The notes under the pieces: model-generated | Databases searched by the model: none | What the model saw: only the letters and a program-made list of their open reading frames with translations | What the model was told of the DNA's origin: nothing | Program-made: the position numbers and the translations under genes | Shown: positions 51,081 through 58,695 of the stretch, piece after piece | Layout of the letters: each line of letters opens with the position of its first letter | Numbering within the stretch: the first letter of the stretch is position 1 | Assembly (NCBI GenBank): GCA_030263715.1 | Contig: SZPM01000006.1 | Coordinates: 73,951-137,950, forward strand | Reading direction: 5' to 3' | Length of the DNA stretch: 64,000 nucleotides | Origin: ATM1 sp003577165 | GTDB taxonomy: Bacteria > Armatimonadota > Fimbriimonadia > Fimbriimonadales > ATM1

Positions 51081-52171
51081 TGCAGCCGACACACTACGAA
51101 GTGCTCGGCGTCGCGGAGGCCGCTTCCGGCGACGAAATCCGTCGCGCTTACAGGCGGCTCGTGCTGGAATACCATCCGGATCGAAATCGTTCGGCTGACG
51201 CAGCGCATCGGTTTCACCAAGTAACTCAGTCCTATCAAGTTTTATCCGATCCGGAGAGAAGAGCGAACTACGACTCGATGCTCCGACTGCAGCGCAGAAC
51301 TCGGGAATCCTCTCGCTCGACGGCCGGCCCGACAACCTCAAAAGGCGAAACCTCGTCGCCGGGCGCCTCATCCCGATCGCGGACGGCCGACATCGCAAAC
51401 GCGCTCGGCGAGGCGGCACGATACTTCGCACAAGGAAAGTACGGGCTCGCCGAGTCCGCTGCGCGACGCGTGCTTCAACTCTCACCCAAAGAAGCCATGG
51501 CGCACGCGATCCTCGGCGACATCGCCAGCATCCAGCAGCGGATGGACATCGCGCTCAAGCATTACGCCTTCGCCATGCAACTCGAACCAAACAACGAAGC
51601 GTTCCGACGTCGTTACGACCAGATATTCCGCCAGTTTGGAAAAGTCGGAGACCACGGCCGAGCGGAGCCTTCGAGAAGTGGCAACAAAGCGATCGTAGTC
51701 GCCGGCATCGTCACAGGCCTCAGCCTCCTGTACCTCATGGTCGCGCGAGAGGCGCCCCTGGGAACGGGTCTGGTGATGATTAGCACCTGGACCCTCGGTC
51801 TCGTGAGTCTGATGTTCATCACGGGCATGGGAGTTGGAGCGGCTCTTTCACTCACACACTCCGTGGACACGTTTCAGAGCGTCGTTCGAGGTTCGTCGGG
51901 CCGCCCGTCGCTCGGCCTCCTTTGGATGGTCCTCGGGTTCATCGCGTTCTGGGTGGCCACTCTTGTGTATTTCGCCGCGGGCGTGCTGCGAAACTCATTC
52001 TCGTACAGCGTGAGCCGCGCGTTCGGCATCACCGCGGGTCTCGTCCTCTCTTTCGCGGTCGCTTCTCACTTCTCACCGACCATCTTGCCGATGCAGACCC
52101 TTCTCTGGAGCGGCAACCTCCTGCTGTTCTCTGTCGTTTGTGGCTGGGTCATCGCCGACTGTTTTCGGTAA
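51080..52171 (+). CDS. J-domain and TPR membrane protein
   Basis: 363 residues. J-domain in residues 4-70 with THYEVLGV, the HPD motif in VLEYHPDRNRSADAA and FHQVTQSYQVLSDPERRANYD. After a Ser/Thr-rich linker comes a TPR-like segment (GKYGLAESAARRVLQLSPKEAMAH, IALKHYAFAMQLEPNNEAF), then about five membrane helices to the end. It would bring DnaK to a membrane site, perhaps the pilus platform encoded just upstream. The start overlaps the second gspF stop (TGATG). Confidence 0.83.
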   Translation: MQPTHYEVLGVAEAASGDEIRRAYRRLVLEYHPDRNRSADAAHRFHQVTQSYQVLSDPERRANYDSMLRLQRRTRESSRSTAGPTTSKGETSSPGASSRSRTADIANALGEAARYFAQGKYGLAESAARRVLQLSPKEAMAHAILGDIASIQQRMDIALKHYAFAMQLEPNNEAFRRRYDQIFRQFGKVGDHGRAEPSRSGNKAIVVAGIVTGLSLLYLMVAREAPLGTGLVMISTWTLGLVSLMFITGMGVGAALSLTHSVDTFQSVVRGSSGRPSLGLLWMVLGFIAFWVATLVYFAAGVLRNSFSYSVSRAFGITAGLVLSFAVASHFSPTILPMQTLLWSGNLLLFSVVCGWVIADCFR

Positions 52172-52173
52172 GC

Positions 52174-52929
52174 TTGTCGCGCTTGCTCACTTCGACCTTT
52201 CTTCACATCCCAGGAATCACCGGCGGCATCGAGCGGTCGCTGTGGCGACAAGGCGCGACGACGTGGGACGAGTTCCAAGCACAGCCGGACAAGTACGACC
52301 TGGATGGTGTGGACACGAAGCGAGTCCTGCGAGCCCTGGACTCGAGTTGGAAGAGACTCCAATCGCAAGACTTCAGGTACTTCCGCCGAAAGATGCCCAT
52401 GGCGGAGCATTGGCGTGTCTTTCCCGAGTTCTCGCAGAAACTCACGTACCTCGACATCGAAACGGACGGAGGCAGTTCAGGCGACTCCATTACGATGGTC
52501 GGAGTCTTTGACGGAAAGGAATACAGATCGTTTGTCAAGGGCTGCAACCTTGAAGACTTCCCAGGCTACATCGAAAACTACGGAGTCATCGTCACCTTCT
52601 TTGGATCGGGGTTCGATGTCCCGATGCTGTCCAGGAAGTTCCCGTGGATTCGGTTCGATATGTTCCACATTGACTTGTGTCCCACGATGCGTAGGCTCGG
52701 ACTTCGAGGAGGACTCAAGAAGATCGAAAGACAACTCGGCATCTCCCGCTCCGAGGACACGCAGGGCCTCTCAGGGCGCGATGCGATCTTTCTCTGGAAT
52801 CGCTATGTCGCCGGAGATGAGGACGCTCTCGACCGATTGATCCAATACAACGAGGAAGACGTCGTCAACTTGGAGAAACTGATGAGGATCGCCTACCATA
52901 ATCTGCGGTCTTCTGCCTTAGGGGATTGA
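52174..52929 (+). CDS. YprB-type RNase H-like exonuclease domain protein
   Basis: About 251 residues. TFLHIPGITGGIERSLWRQG start, then LTYLDIETDGG (first acidic motif D-x-E), VIVTFFGSGFDVPML, the second Asp in FDMFHIDLCPTMR, and EEDVVNLEKLM (the late Asp). This fits the RNase_H_2/YprB group of DEDD-like 3'-5' exonucleases. Start TTG 52174 (or TTG 52183) just after the J-protein stop. Substrate is nucleic acid by homology; role unknown. Confidence 0.82.
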   Translation: MSRLLTSTFLHIPGITGGIERSLWRQGATTWDEFQAQPDKYDLDGVDTKRVLRALDSSWKRLQSQDFRYFRRKMPMAEHWRVFPEFSQKLTYLDIETDGGSSGDSITMVGVFDGKEYRSFVKGCNLEDFPGYIENYGVIVTFFGSGFDVPMLSRKFPWIRFDMFHIDLCPTMRRLGLRGGLKKIERQLGISRSEDTQGLSGRDAIFLWNRYVAGDEDALDRLIQYNEEDVVNLEKLMRIAYHNLRSSALGD

Positions 52930-53504
52930 TAAGGATGCGAATCGACTTAGGAGACGTTCCCGTGACCCTCGATCCGAGCGGCGTCGCCATCCTCCCCACC
53001 GAAGGAATCGTGATCCTCAACCACGTGCCCTGGGATTCACACCAGGGCGAACTCTTTCCCGATTACGGCCTGCGCGCTCGAACCAGCGAGGTCATCGAGA
53101 GAGTGGTGGGCGAGAACTCACCCAGTCTCGCTCTGCTGCTCGGCGAGCCGCCCGAAGAGCACGAGGGCGTGGAGCGCTTTCTGACAAACCTCGGCGTGCG
53201 GCCCGTGTGGGTCGGCGCGGGGTACGGAGTCACGGCTGCGGAGTGCGCGGACGAGTATCGAATCGCCGACCTCACAATTGGCACCCGCGTGGAATGTGAG
53301 CCGAGCATCATCGGCGGATGGAGTCCGGGGGACATGGCCGGCGCGTGCTACCTGCGCTCGGGCGAACGCCTCCTTCTCCCCGACCTCCAATCGCTTCGCC
53401 CCGAACTCCCGCCCTGGTGGCCCGTGACCTCGACCGCCTACCGAACCTCGCGGACGCACCTCGTAGAAATGCCGTTCGAGTGGGTCAGGGCCAGCCTCCG
53501 GTAG
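52926..53504 (+). CDS. Conserved hypothetical protein, possible degenerate phosphoesterase
   Basis: 192 residues, no signal peptide. LPTEGIVILNHVPWDSHQGELFPDYG and LALLLGEPPEEHEGVERFL occur where metallophosphoesterases (PdeM-like) have D-x-H and G-D-x-x-H motifs, but the metal ligands are mostly missing. I do not recognise it firmly. It overlaps the RNase H-like gene (TTGA) and so probably works with it in nucleic acid metabolism. Confidence 0.65.
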   Translation: MIRMRIDLGDVPVTLDPSGVAILPTEGIVILNHVPWDSHQGELFPDYGLRARTSEVIERVVGENSPSLALLLGEPPEEHEGVERFLTNLGVRPVWVGAGYGVTAAECADEYRIADLTIGTRVECEPSIIGGWSPGDMAGACYLRSGERLLLPDLQSLRPELPPWWPVTSTAYRTSRTHLVEMPFEWVRASLR

Positions 53505-53558
53505 ACTTTAAGGTCAGATTCAGCGACTGCTGAGCCCTTTCCAAACCGTCTAACGAAG

Positions 53559-54803
53559 ATGGTGGAGGCGAAACCCATGATCCAATGCAAGACTTGCCAA
53601 GCCGAGAACAGCGACGATAGTCGCTTCTGCAAGATCTGCGGAGCAAGCCTCGCTGAGGCCCGCGCCGAAGAGGAGCGCCCGAAGGCGCGTCCGGAGGACA
53701 TCGATCGCCTGCTCAAGGAGGGATATCAACTCTTCCACGACGGAGCACACCAGGAGGCGATCTACCTTGCCGAAGCCGTGCTCAACGTGGATCCCGACAA
53801 CACCAGCGCCCTCGCACTTTGCGCCATGGGATACGAGAGCGACGGAGACCTCGAGAAGGCGGTCAGCACGCTCGAGCAGATCGTGCTCCTCAACCCCGAC
53901 TCGACGCTCGATCGAATCAAACTGGCCCAACTGCGAAAGCAACTCTCCGACAGGCCGGCGGACGACGACCTCGAATATCGCAGCCGGAATTGGACGGCCG
54001 TGTTCGCAGCCTCGGCGGTCGCGCTCATTTTCATCGCCCTCGGCGTGACCTTCGCCATCGCCAGCCGTCCGAAGCAGGAGGCTGCATCGGAAGCCGACCG
54101 AGTCGCATCGAATGAGCCGGTCGGGTTCGCAACGTCTCAAATCCCGAACTTCAACTCGACAGGTGACGCGCAAACCTCGACGGCCGGCACGAACAACTCG
54201 ACGACCCCGCTCGGAACGAACCAGAGCGGCGGCACAGTCGGCGGATCCTCTCGCCAAAGCCCGTTCGCTGGATCGGTGCCGATCTGGGACCCGAGAAACG
54301 TCGTCATCACTCCTTCGCAGAACAACTCGGGGTCGGGCCTGCCCGATCCCAACGAGTTCAGCAGCGGATCGTCCGCCTCCGGAGGAGGAAATACGAGCGG
54401 CGGAAACACGGGCCGCGTCGAAGACCCCGAAGAGAATCGTGGATCCGGAACGACGAGCAATCCAACCACGACCAATGAGAATCGAGGATTCGTCGACATC
54501 CGCCCGCACTCGGGCAACTCGAACACGGGTGGCGCCGATGTTTCGGACAACGCCTATCGCGTGGGACAAGAGAAGATGCGAGCCGGCGATTACCGAGGAG
54601 CGATCAGCGCGTTCACGGCTTCGCTGAACGGTTCCACGAAACCAGCCATCACGCATCAGTTTATCGGCCGCTGCTACAAAGCGCTGGGAGACAGGGGTTC
54701 CGCCAAGCAGCACTTCCAGACGGCCATGGAGCTCTTTGAGCGCGCCGGCAACGCAACCGCCGCAAAGACGTGCAGGCAAGAAATAGAAGCCCTCGGCGGA
54801 TGA
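53559..54803 (+). CDS. Zinc-ribbon, TPR and single-TM protein
   Basis: 414 residues. N-terminal zinc ribbon with four cysteines (IQCKTCQAEN ... RFCKICGASL, about residues 8-30), a TPR segment (YQLFHDGAHQEAIYLAEAVLNVDPDNTSAL), one membrane helix near 150 (AVFAASAVALIFIALGVTFAIA), a long low-complexity Asn/Thr/Gly/Ser linker and a C-terminal TPR repeat (GQEKMRAGDYRGAISAFTASL). It likely scaffolds proteins at the membrane, with the C-terminal TPR outside. The stop overlaps the next TPR gene (ATGA). Confidence 0.8.
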   Translation: MVEAKPMIQCKTCQAENSDDSRFCKICGASLAEARAEEERPKARPEDIDRLLKEGYQLFHDGAHQEAIYLAEAVLNVDPDNTSALALCAMGYESDGDLEKAVSTLEQIVLLNPDSTLDRIKLAQLRKQLSDRPADDDLEYRSRNWTAVFAASAVALIFIALGVTFAIASRPKQEAASEADRVASNEPVGFATSQIPNFNSTGDAQTSTAGTNNSTTPLGTNQSGGTVGGSSRQSPFAGSVPIWDPRNVVITPSQNNSGSGLPDPNEFSSGSSASGGGNTSGGNTGRVEDPEENRGSGTTSNPTTTNENRGFVDIRPHSGNSNTGGADVSDNAYRVGQEKMRAGDYRGAISAFTASLNGSTKPAITHQFIGRCYKALGDRGSAKQHFQTAMELFERAGNATAAKTCRQEIEALGG

Positions 54804-56275
54804 TTCGCGCGTACGCTGCACTCGTTGTCGCGTTCGGCCTGTCGGCCGTCATCCACGCCAGGCCGCTCATCCTCGTCGGTCAAGATTACGAATCCGACTT
54901 CACCGATGTTGATCCCAACCTCGACGTGATGCGTCCGCTCGCGAGGGCGCTCCAAGAGGTTCGGGCCGCGGACACCGTGATCTGGAGCCAGGGCGATCCG
55001 CTGATTTCGACACTGATTCAAGCGGGCGCCATCAAGTGGGTCGAAAAGCCGAAACTCGCGGACTTAGCGAAGGCTGCTCAAGAACTTCGCGCCCAGCACG
55101 TTTTGCTCTGCAAAGCGACTGTAAGCGGACTCACCGTGAAGGCCGTGGTCACGCTGTACGACAATCGGGGCGCCCGCTCCTTGTGGAGCGACACAGCGAA
55201 CACCGCGGTCGTCACGGGCGACCTGCTCGACCGAGAAAGCACCGCGATCACCATCGGAAACACGTGGTGTCAAAAACTGATGCAGGGCCCGCTCAAAGCC
55301 GACGGAGGCGCGGTGATACGAAATCCCGATCCAGGCGATCCGGCGATCACGCCGTCCGTCAGAACGCCCATCGACAAAGAACCTCTCGCAAACGGGCTCA
55401 AGGCCCTCGAAGAGGGGAGGCCGGTCGAAGCCGTCGCGCTGCTTCGCGACGCAGTCGACGCCGATCCGACCAGCGAGGAGGCGAGGCTTGCCCTCGTGCG
55501 CGCGCTCAAGGCGGCTGGCAAGCCGTTCCTCGCCGCCCAGGAGGCGGCGCGAGCCGTCAGCCTCATTCCGAACAGCGCCGGGCTGCTGCTCGCCGCGGCC
55601 GACGCGTGGATGGAGGGGGGGCTCACCGATCAGGCGTTTGAACTTGCCAGGCAGGCCCTCGCGCAAGACAGCAAGAACGCCAACGCACTCGCGCTCCTCG
55701 GCGACCTCTACCTCGGAAGGCTCGACATCACAAAGGCGATCGAATACTACGACCAGGCGCTGCTCGTTCGAGAAGACCCCGAATTTCTGTACCGCCGGTC
55801 ACAAGCCCGCGCCATGCAGGAGAACTTCGCAGGCGCAACCGCCGACATGACGCGCGCCAAAGAACTCGGCCTCAGCACGGACCCGGTCGTCGTCTTGCGA
55901 CGATACGCAGGCACAGCGCGCATGATGGACGCCGTCTTCATCAGCCTCACAACGGGCGCGCGCAACCTGCTCGCCGAGGCGAAGACGTTCCCAGACCAAG
56001 AAGGCCTCAACCGCAGAGCGGTCGCATTCGTGAATCGGTGCGCCGCGTTCGCTGGCTACGTCGAAATGCTCGCCCCCCCCGAAAAGCACGCCGCCAGTCA
56101 CAGGCAGCGAGGACTTGCAGTCAACCTACTTCTGCAAGCATCGGTGACCCTGCAAAGGTACTGTCAGAACAGGGAAAGCGAGTCGCCGGACGACGCCAAC
56201 CTCCTCCAAATCGAGGCGAGCCGTGAGTATGCCGGAGCGCAGAAGCAGTTCCAGGCGGAACTGTCCACGAAGTAA
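54800..56275 (+). CDS. Exported TPR repeat protein
   Basis: 491 residues with signal peptide (IRAYAALVVAFGLSAVIHA). Residues 25-165 form a beta-alpha domain, with PLILVGQDYESDFTDVDPN, seen in some CsgG/curli-like or ABC-type accessory proteins but not assignable. From about 195 a TPR array follows (GLKALEEGRPVEAVALLRDAVDADPTSEEARL and later copies). Co-transcribed with the zinc-ribbon TPR gene; the pair may assemble an envelope complex. Confidence 0.78.
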   Translation: MIRAYAALVVAFGLSAVIHARPLILVGQDYESDFTDVDPNLDVMRPLARALQEVRAADTVIWSQGDPLISTLIQAGAIKWVEKPKLADLAKAAQELRAQHVLLCKATVSGLTVKAVVTLYDNRGARSLWSDTANTAVVTGDLLDRESTAITIGNTWCQKLMQGPLKADGGAVIRNPDPGDPAITPSVRTPIDKEPLANGLKALEEGRPVEAVALLRDAVDADPTSEEARLALVRALKAAGKPFLAAQEAARAVSLIPNSAGLLLAAADAWMEGGLTDQAFELARQALAQDSKNANALALLGDLYLGRLDITKAIEYYDQALLVREDPEFLYRRSQARAMQENFAGATADMTRAKELGLSTDPVVVLRRYAGTARMMDAVFISLTTGARNLLAEAKTFPDQEGLNRRAVAFVNRCAAFAGYVEMLAPPEKHAASHRQRGLAVNLLLQASVTLQRYCQNRESESPDDANLLQIEASREYAGAQKQFQAELSTK

Positions 56276-56296
56276 AGATCGAACGATCCCCTTCGT

Positions 56297-56313
56297 TTGG
56301 CACGAAACTTGCA
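56297..56313 (+). promoter_or_regulatory. Consensus sigma-54 promoter for the PilZ gene
   Basis: TTGGCACG-AAAC-TTGCA matches the consensus YTGGCACGrNNNTTGCW at every fixed position. The expected transcription start is near 56324, a few bases before the GTG at 56327. Confidence 0.8.
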
Positions 56314-56326
56314 GGAATACCGGGCA

Positions 56327-57001
56327 GTGACACTGCCGAACGATCCATCGAGCCTGCTGGTCTGGTTTCTTGCCCTCTTCGCGGCGTCCGCTCTCTTCGG
56401 GTGCTGCGTCGCCGCGGTGAGAAGCGCTTCCCATAGGCCGTCGCTGCTACCGCAGCAAAACTCGAAAGTCGCCTTGAAGCATGGGGGAACCACTTACGAG
56501 TGTGAGTGGGTCGAAGCCTCCAGGCGCGGCTGGATCGCAAGAAACCTGCGATCCACCTCGGAGATCCCGCCGGTTTCCGCTGCGAAGTCTCTACTCGCGA
56601 GTTTCCCAACCCCCAAGGGGCTCGCCGTCTTCTGGACGAAGGTCCTCGCCGTCCACAGAGAGCCCATGAACTTGGTCGTGCTCGCACCGCCCTCCCGCAT
56701 TTCACTGCGAGAACGGCGCACCCATGACCGCGTCGAACTCGACACATCTCCCCGCGTGCGAATCGACGACGCTCCTTGCCGTGCTCACGACATCTCGAGG
56801 GGCGGGCTCGCTGCATCGTCACCGATCGCCTTCCAGCCTGGATCCGATGTCCTCGTGCAAACTCCGGACGGCCGAACGGTCGAGGGTTGGGTCCTGGATT
56901 GTCGCGCCCAAGAACCCGGAATGCACAAGGTTCGCGTTCGCTGGGTGCGCGAACTGGCTCTCGACGACCTCTGGGAAATCAAAACAGCCCTGGTTGGTTA
57001 G
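56327..57001 (+). CDS. Membrane-anchored PilZ domain protein
   Basis: About 224 residues. One membrane helix at residues ~10-32 (LLVWFLALFAASALFGCCVAAV), a beta-rich YcgR-like middle, and a C-terminal PilZ domain with ERRTHDRVELDTS (the Arg-rich R-x-x-x-R c-di-GMP motif) and DISRGGLAASSP (D/N-x-S-x-x-G). It should bind cyclic di-GMP and tune pilus or flagellar function. The frame also opens at TTG 56297 within the promoter; GTG 56327, next to the predicted start site, is preferred. Confidence 0.82.
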   Translation: MTLPNDPSSLLVWFLALFAASALFGCCVAAVRSASHRPSLLPQQNSKVALKHGGTTYECEWVEASRRGWIARNLRSTSEIPPVSAAKSLLASFPTPKGLAVFWTKVLAVHREPMNLVVLAPPSRISLRERRTHDRVELDTSPRVRIDDAPCRAHDISRGGLAASSPIAFQPGSDVLVQTPDGRTVEGWVLDCRAQEPGMHKVRVRWVRELALDDLWEIKTALVG

Positions 57002-57068
57002 ACCAAGGCTGAATCGGCCCTGAGGCCGGCTTTCCCGCTTTGGGAAAGGAGGACATGCGCTACTTCAT

Positions 57069-57593
57069 TCAACGCGCGCCGATCTCGGCCGGTTCCTCAG
57101 GCTCGTATTTGACGGCCTTCGTCCAGGTCTTCAGCGCTCCCTGGACGTGCTTCGAATTCTCCGGTGCGAACCCGATCTCCAACTGTAGGTATCGCGCCCG
57201 CGCCGAGTCGTGAGCGACGAGTGTCATCCAGTGGTACGGCTTGCCGCTGACCGTGGTGTCGGTCCGGAAAAGCAGAGCCGGGAGGTCCAGCCAGCGGGTT
57301 CTTTGAGGCTCTCCGCCGGACTCCGTGGCCTGCTGCAAAGCCCTCGGCCTTCGCGCAGCGACAGACTCCAGCGCCGCCCACGAGTCTTCGCCGCGTAGGG
57401 AACCGAAACTCACGATCACTTGGAGCGCGGGGCTGGCGGAGGTGAACGTGACGCGGTCGCTCTTCTGTTGAGCGGACAGGGCGTAACCGGAAGGCGGCGT
57501 GATGACGAGCGGCCCGACCGAAATCCGCACCTGGCCGAACGCCAACACGGACATCGCCGCCATGAGTATCGCCATCACACTGCGCATCGCCAT
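57069..57593 (-). CDS. Secreted protein of unknown function
   Basis: 174 residues with signal peptide (RSVMAILMAAMSVLAFGQ). The mature part resembles short beta-sheet proteins (ISVGPLVITPPSGYALSA, WMTLVAHDSARARYLQLEIGF), akin to DUF1795/PsbP-like lipid or stress-binding folds, but not certain. It lies seven bases after the selenoprotein candidate gene on the same strand, so it probably shares an operon with it. Confidence 0.7.
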   Translation of the reverse strand: MAMRSVMAILMAAMSVLAFGQVRISVGPLVITPPSGYALSAQQKSDRVTFTSASPALQVIVSFGSLRGEDSWAALESVAARRPRALQQATESGGEPQRTRWLDLPALLFRTDTTVSGKPYHWMTLVAHDSARARYLQLEIGFAPENSKHVQGALKTWTKAVKYEPEEPAEIGAR

Positions 57594-57599
57594 CTGCCT

Positions 57600-58571
57600 T
57601 TATCCTCCGCCTGGAGTTCCGGGAATCGCCTTGGCCAACCCCAGATACGGGTCCTTCAAGTCGATTTCGAACATCTTACTGAAAATGTCTTCGGTGATCT
57701 CGGCGGGAGCCGGAGCGACCTCGAACTGAGAAAGATACAAGTGGATCGCCGGTCTCAGAAATCGCCGATTGTTGCGCGAGTCCTCGGCGACGATCTCTGA
57801 CCCGTCGGCTCCCTCAGGAACACCGGACTCCCTCAGGACATCGTCGCTCGATTTGGGCTGCTTGCTCACGTCGGTGATGAGCCGAGCGAGTCGCTCGATG
57901 ACTTTGTCGGTCGAGCCGCTCTCTGTCTTCACAAGCGCACCGTCGTCGCGAACTGTCGGCTTCACACCGAGTGCTTCAAGCAGCGGGCTTTCCACATATG
58001 ACTTCGACATCGACACACGAATCTGCTCGCTGCGAACCGTTTCTTTGAGAAGAGTCGTGTGGAGTTCCTTTGTGCGCCCCGCTTTGAACGCATCGAGACC
58101 GGGTCGGACCTCTGCGAGAAAGTCGTTCGGCGTGTAAACGCCAGGCAGCGCGTCAATCACTCGCCCGTCGGGAGTGCACAAGTACATGACGGTGTTTCCA
58201 ACAAGCGTGCGCTTGAGCACTCGGCCTCCACCGAAATCTATCGTTACCTTCGGCACTTCGCGCACCATCTGCCAACACGGAATCACTTCGTCGTTCAAAA
58301 CCTGCTTGACTTCTTCATCGGAGAGCAACACGGCCCTCAACGTGCGCGCATTCGTTCAGCAAAACTCGTCGTCGAGTCGGCCGAACATCTGCAGCATCAG
58401 CACGGGCTTCCCTTCCGACTTGGCTCTCGCAAGGGCAGCATCGAAATTGGCCTCCCAGGCCACGCCATACACCACCGTCCGCGTCGGTCGGACCGACGGG
58501 TCGCTCGATGCCGATCCGCCGCCTGAAAGCGCGGCAACGGCCAGAGAACAAGCAAGGAGACCGTACTTCAT
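57600..58571 (-). CDS. Thioredoxin-fold exported protein, probable selenoprotein (in-frame TGA at 58356-58358)
   Basis: A 324-codon frame (323 residues) with a single internal TGA at codon 72. The signal peptide MKYGLLACSLAVAAL is followed by WEANFDAALARAKSEGKPVLMLQMFG, which is the Thioredoxin_7/DUF255-like lead into the active site, then RLDDEFC-U-TNARTLRAVLLSDEEV, where relatives have C-x-x-C followed by a helix and F-x-D-x-x-V. TGA falls directly after Cys71, giving an adjacent Cys-Sec pair. The remaining 250 residues are intact in frame, including LCTPDGRVIDALPG. Such an adjacent pair is not the usual C-x-x-U or U-x-x-C motif. The two halves have the same codon style, so decay is unlikely. 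Confidence 0.83.
58321..58355 (-). promoter_or_regulatory. SECIS-like hairpin after the thioredoxin-like TGA
   Basis: Minus strand: GAGGGC (58338-58333), loop CGTGTT (58332-58327), GCTCTC (58326-58321), a six-base stem with one G-T wobble. The loop begins 23 bases after the TGA and has a G in its second position, as required in bacterial SECIS elements. Confidence 0.65.
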
Positions 58572-58639
58572 AGGCTCACCACCTTACTTATGTACGTCTC
58601 TGGGTCGGCCCAGTTTCGCCCGCCCCGAAGAGAGGCGAG

Positions 58640-58664
58640 GAGGCGGTCGGCCTGCGACCGCCTC
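58640..58664. terminator. Hairpin between two secreted-protein genes
   Basis: A ten-base perfect stem, GAGGCGGTCG (58640-58649) with CGACCGCCTC (58655-58664), loop GCCTG, beyond the stop of the 58696 gene on the minus strand. No T-run, so termination is not proven. Confidence 0.5.
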
Positions 58665-58695
58665 CGAACTCGTGCGCCGTGCGGAGGAGTGACCT

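Noticed and set aside
57046..57060. GGAGG plus ATG on the plus strand after the PilZ gene
   Set aside because: The frame is short and runs antisense into the secreted-protein gene; it looks like chance.
9882..58571. TGA read as Trp (code 4) in this organism
   Set aside because: TGA is the stop in many overlapping gene pairs here, Trp is encoded by TGG throughout, and both internal TGA sites align with redox Cys positions, not Trp.
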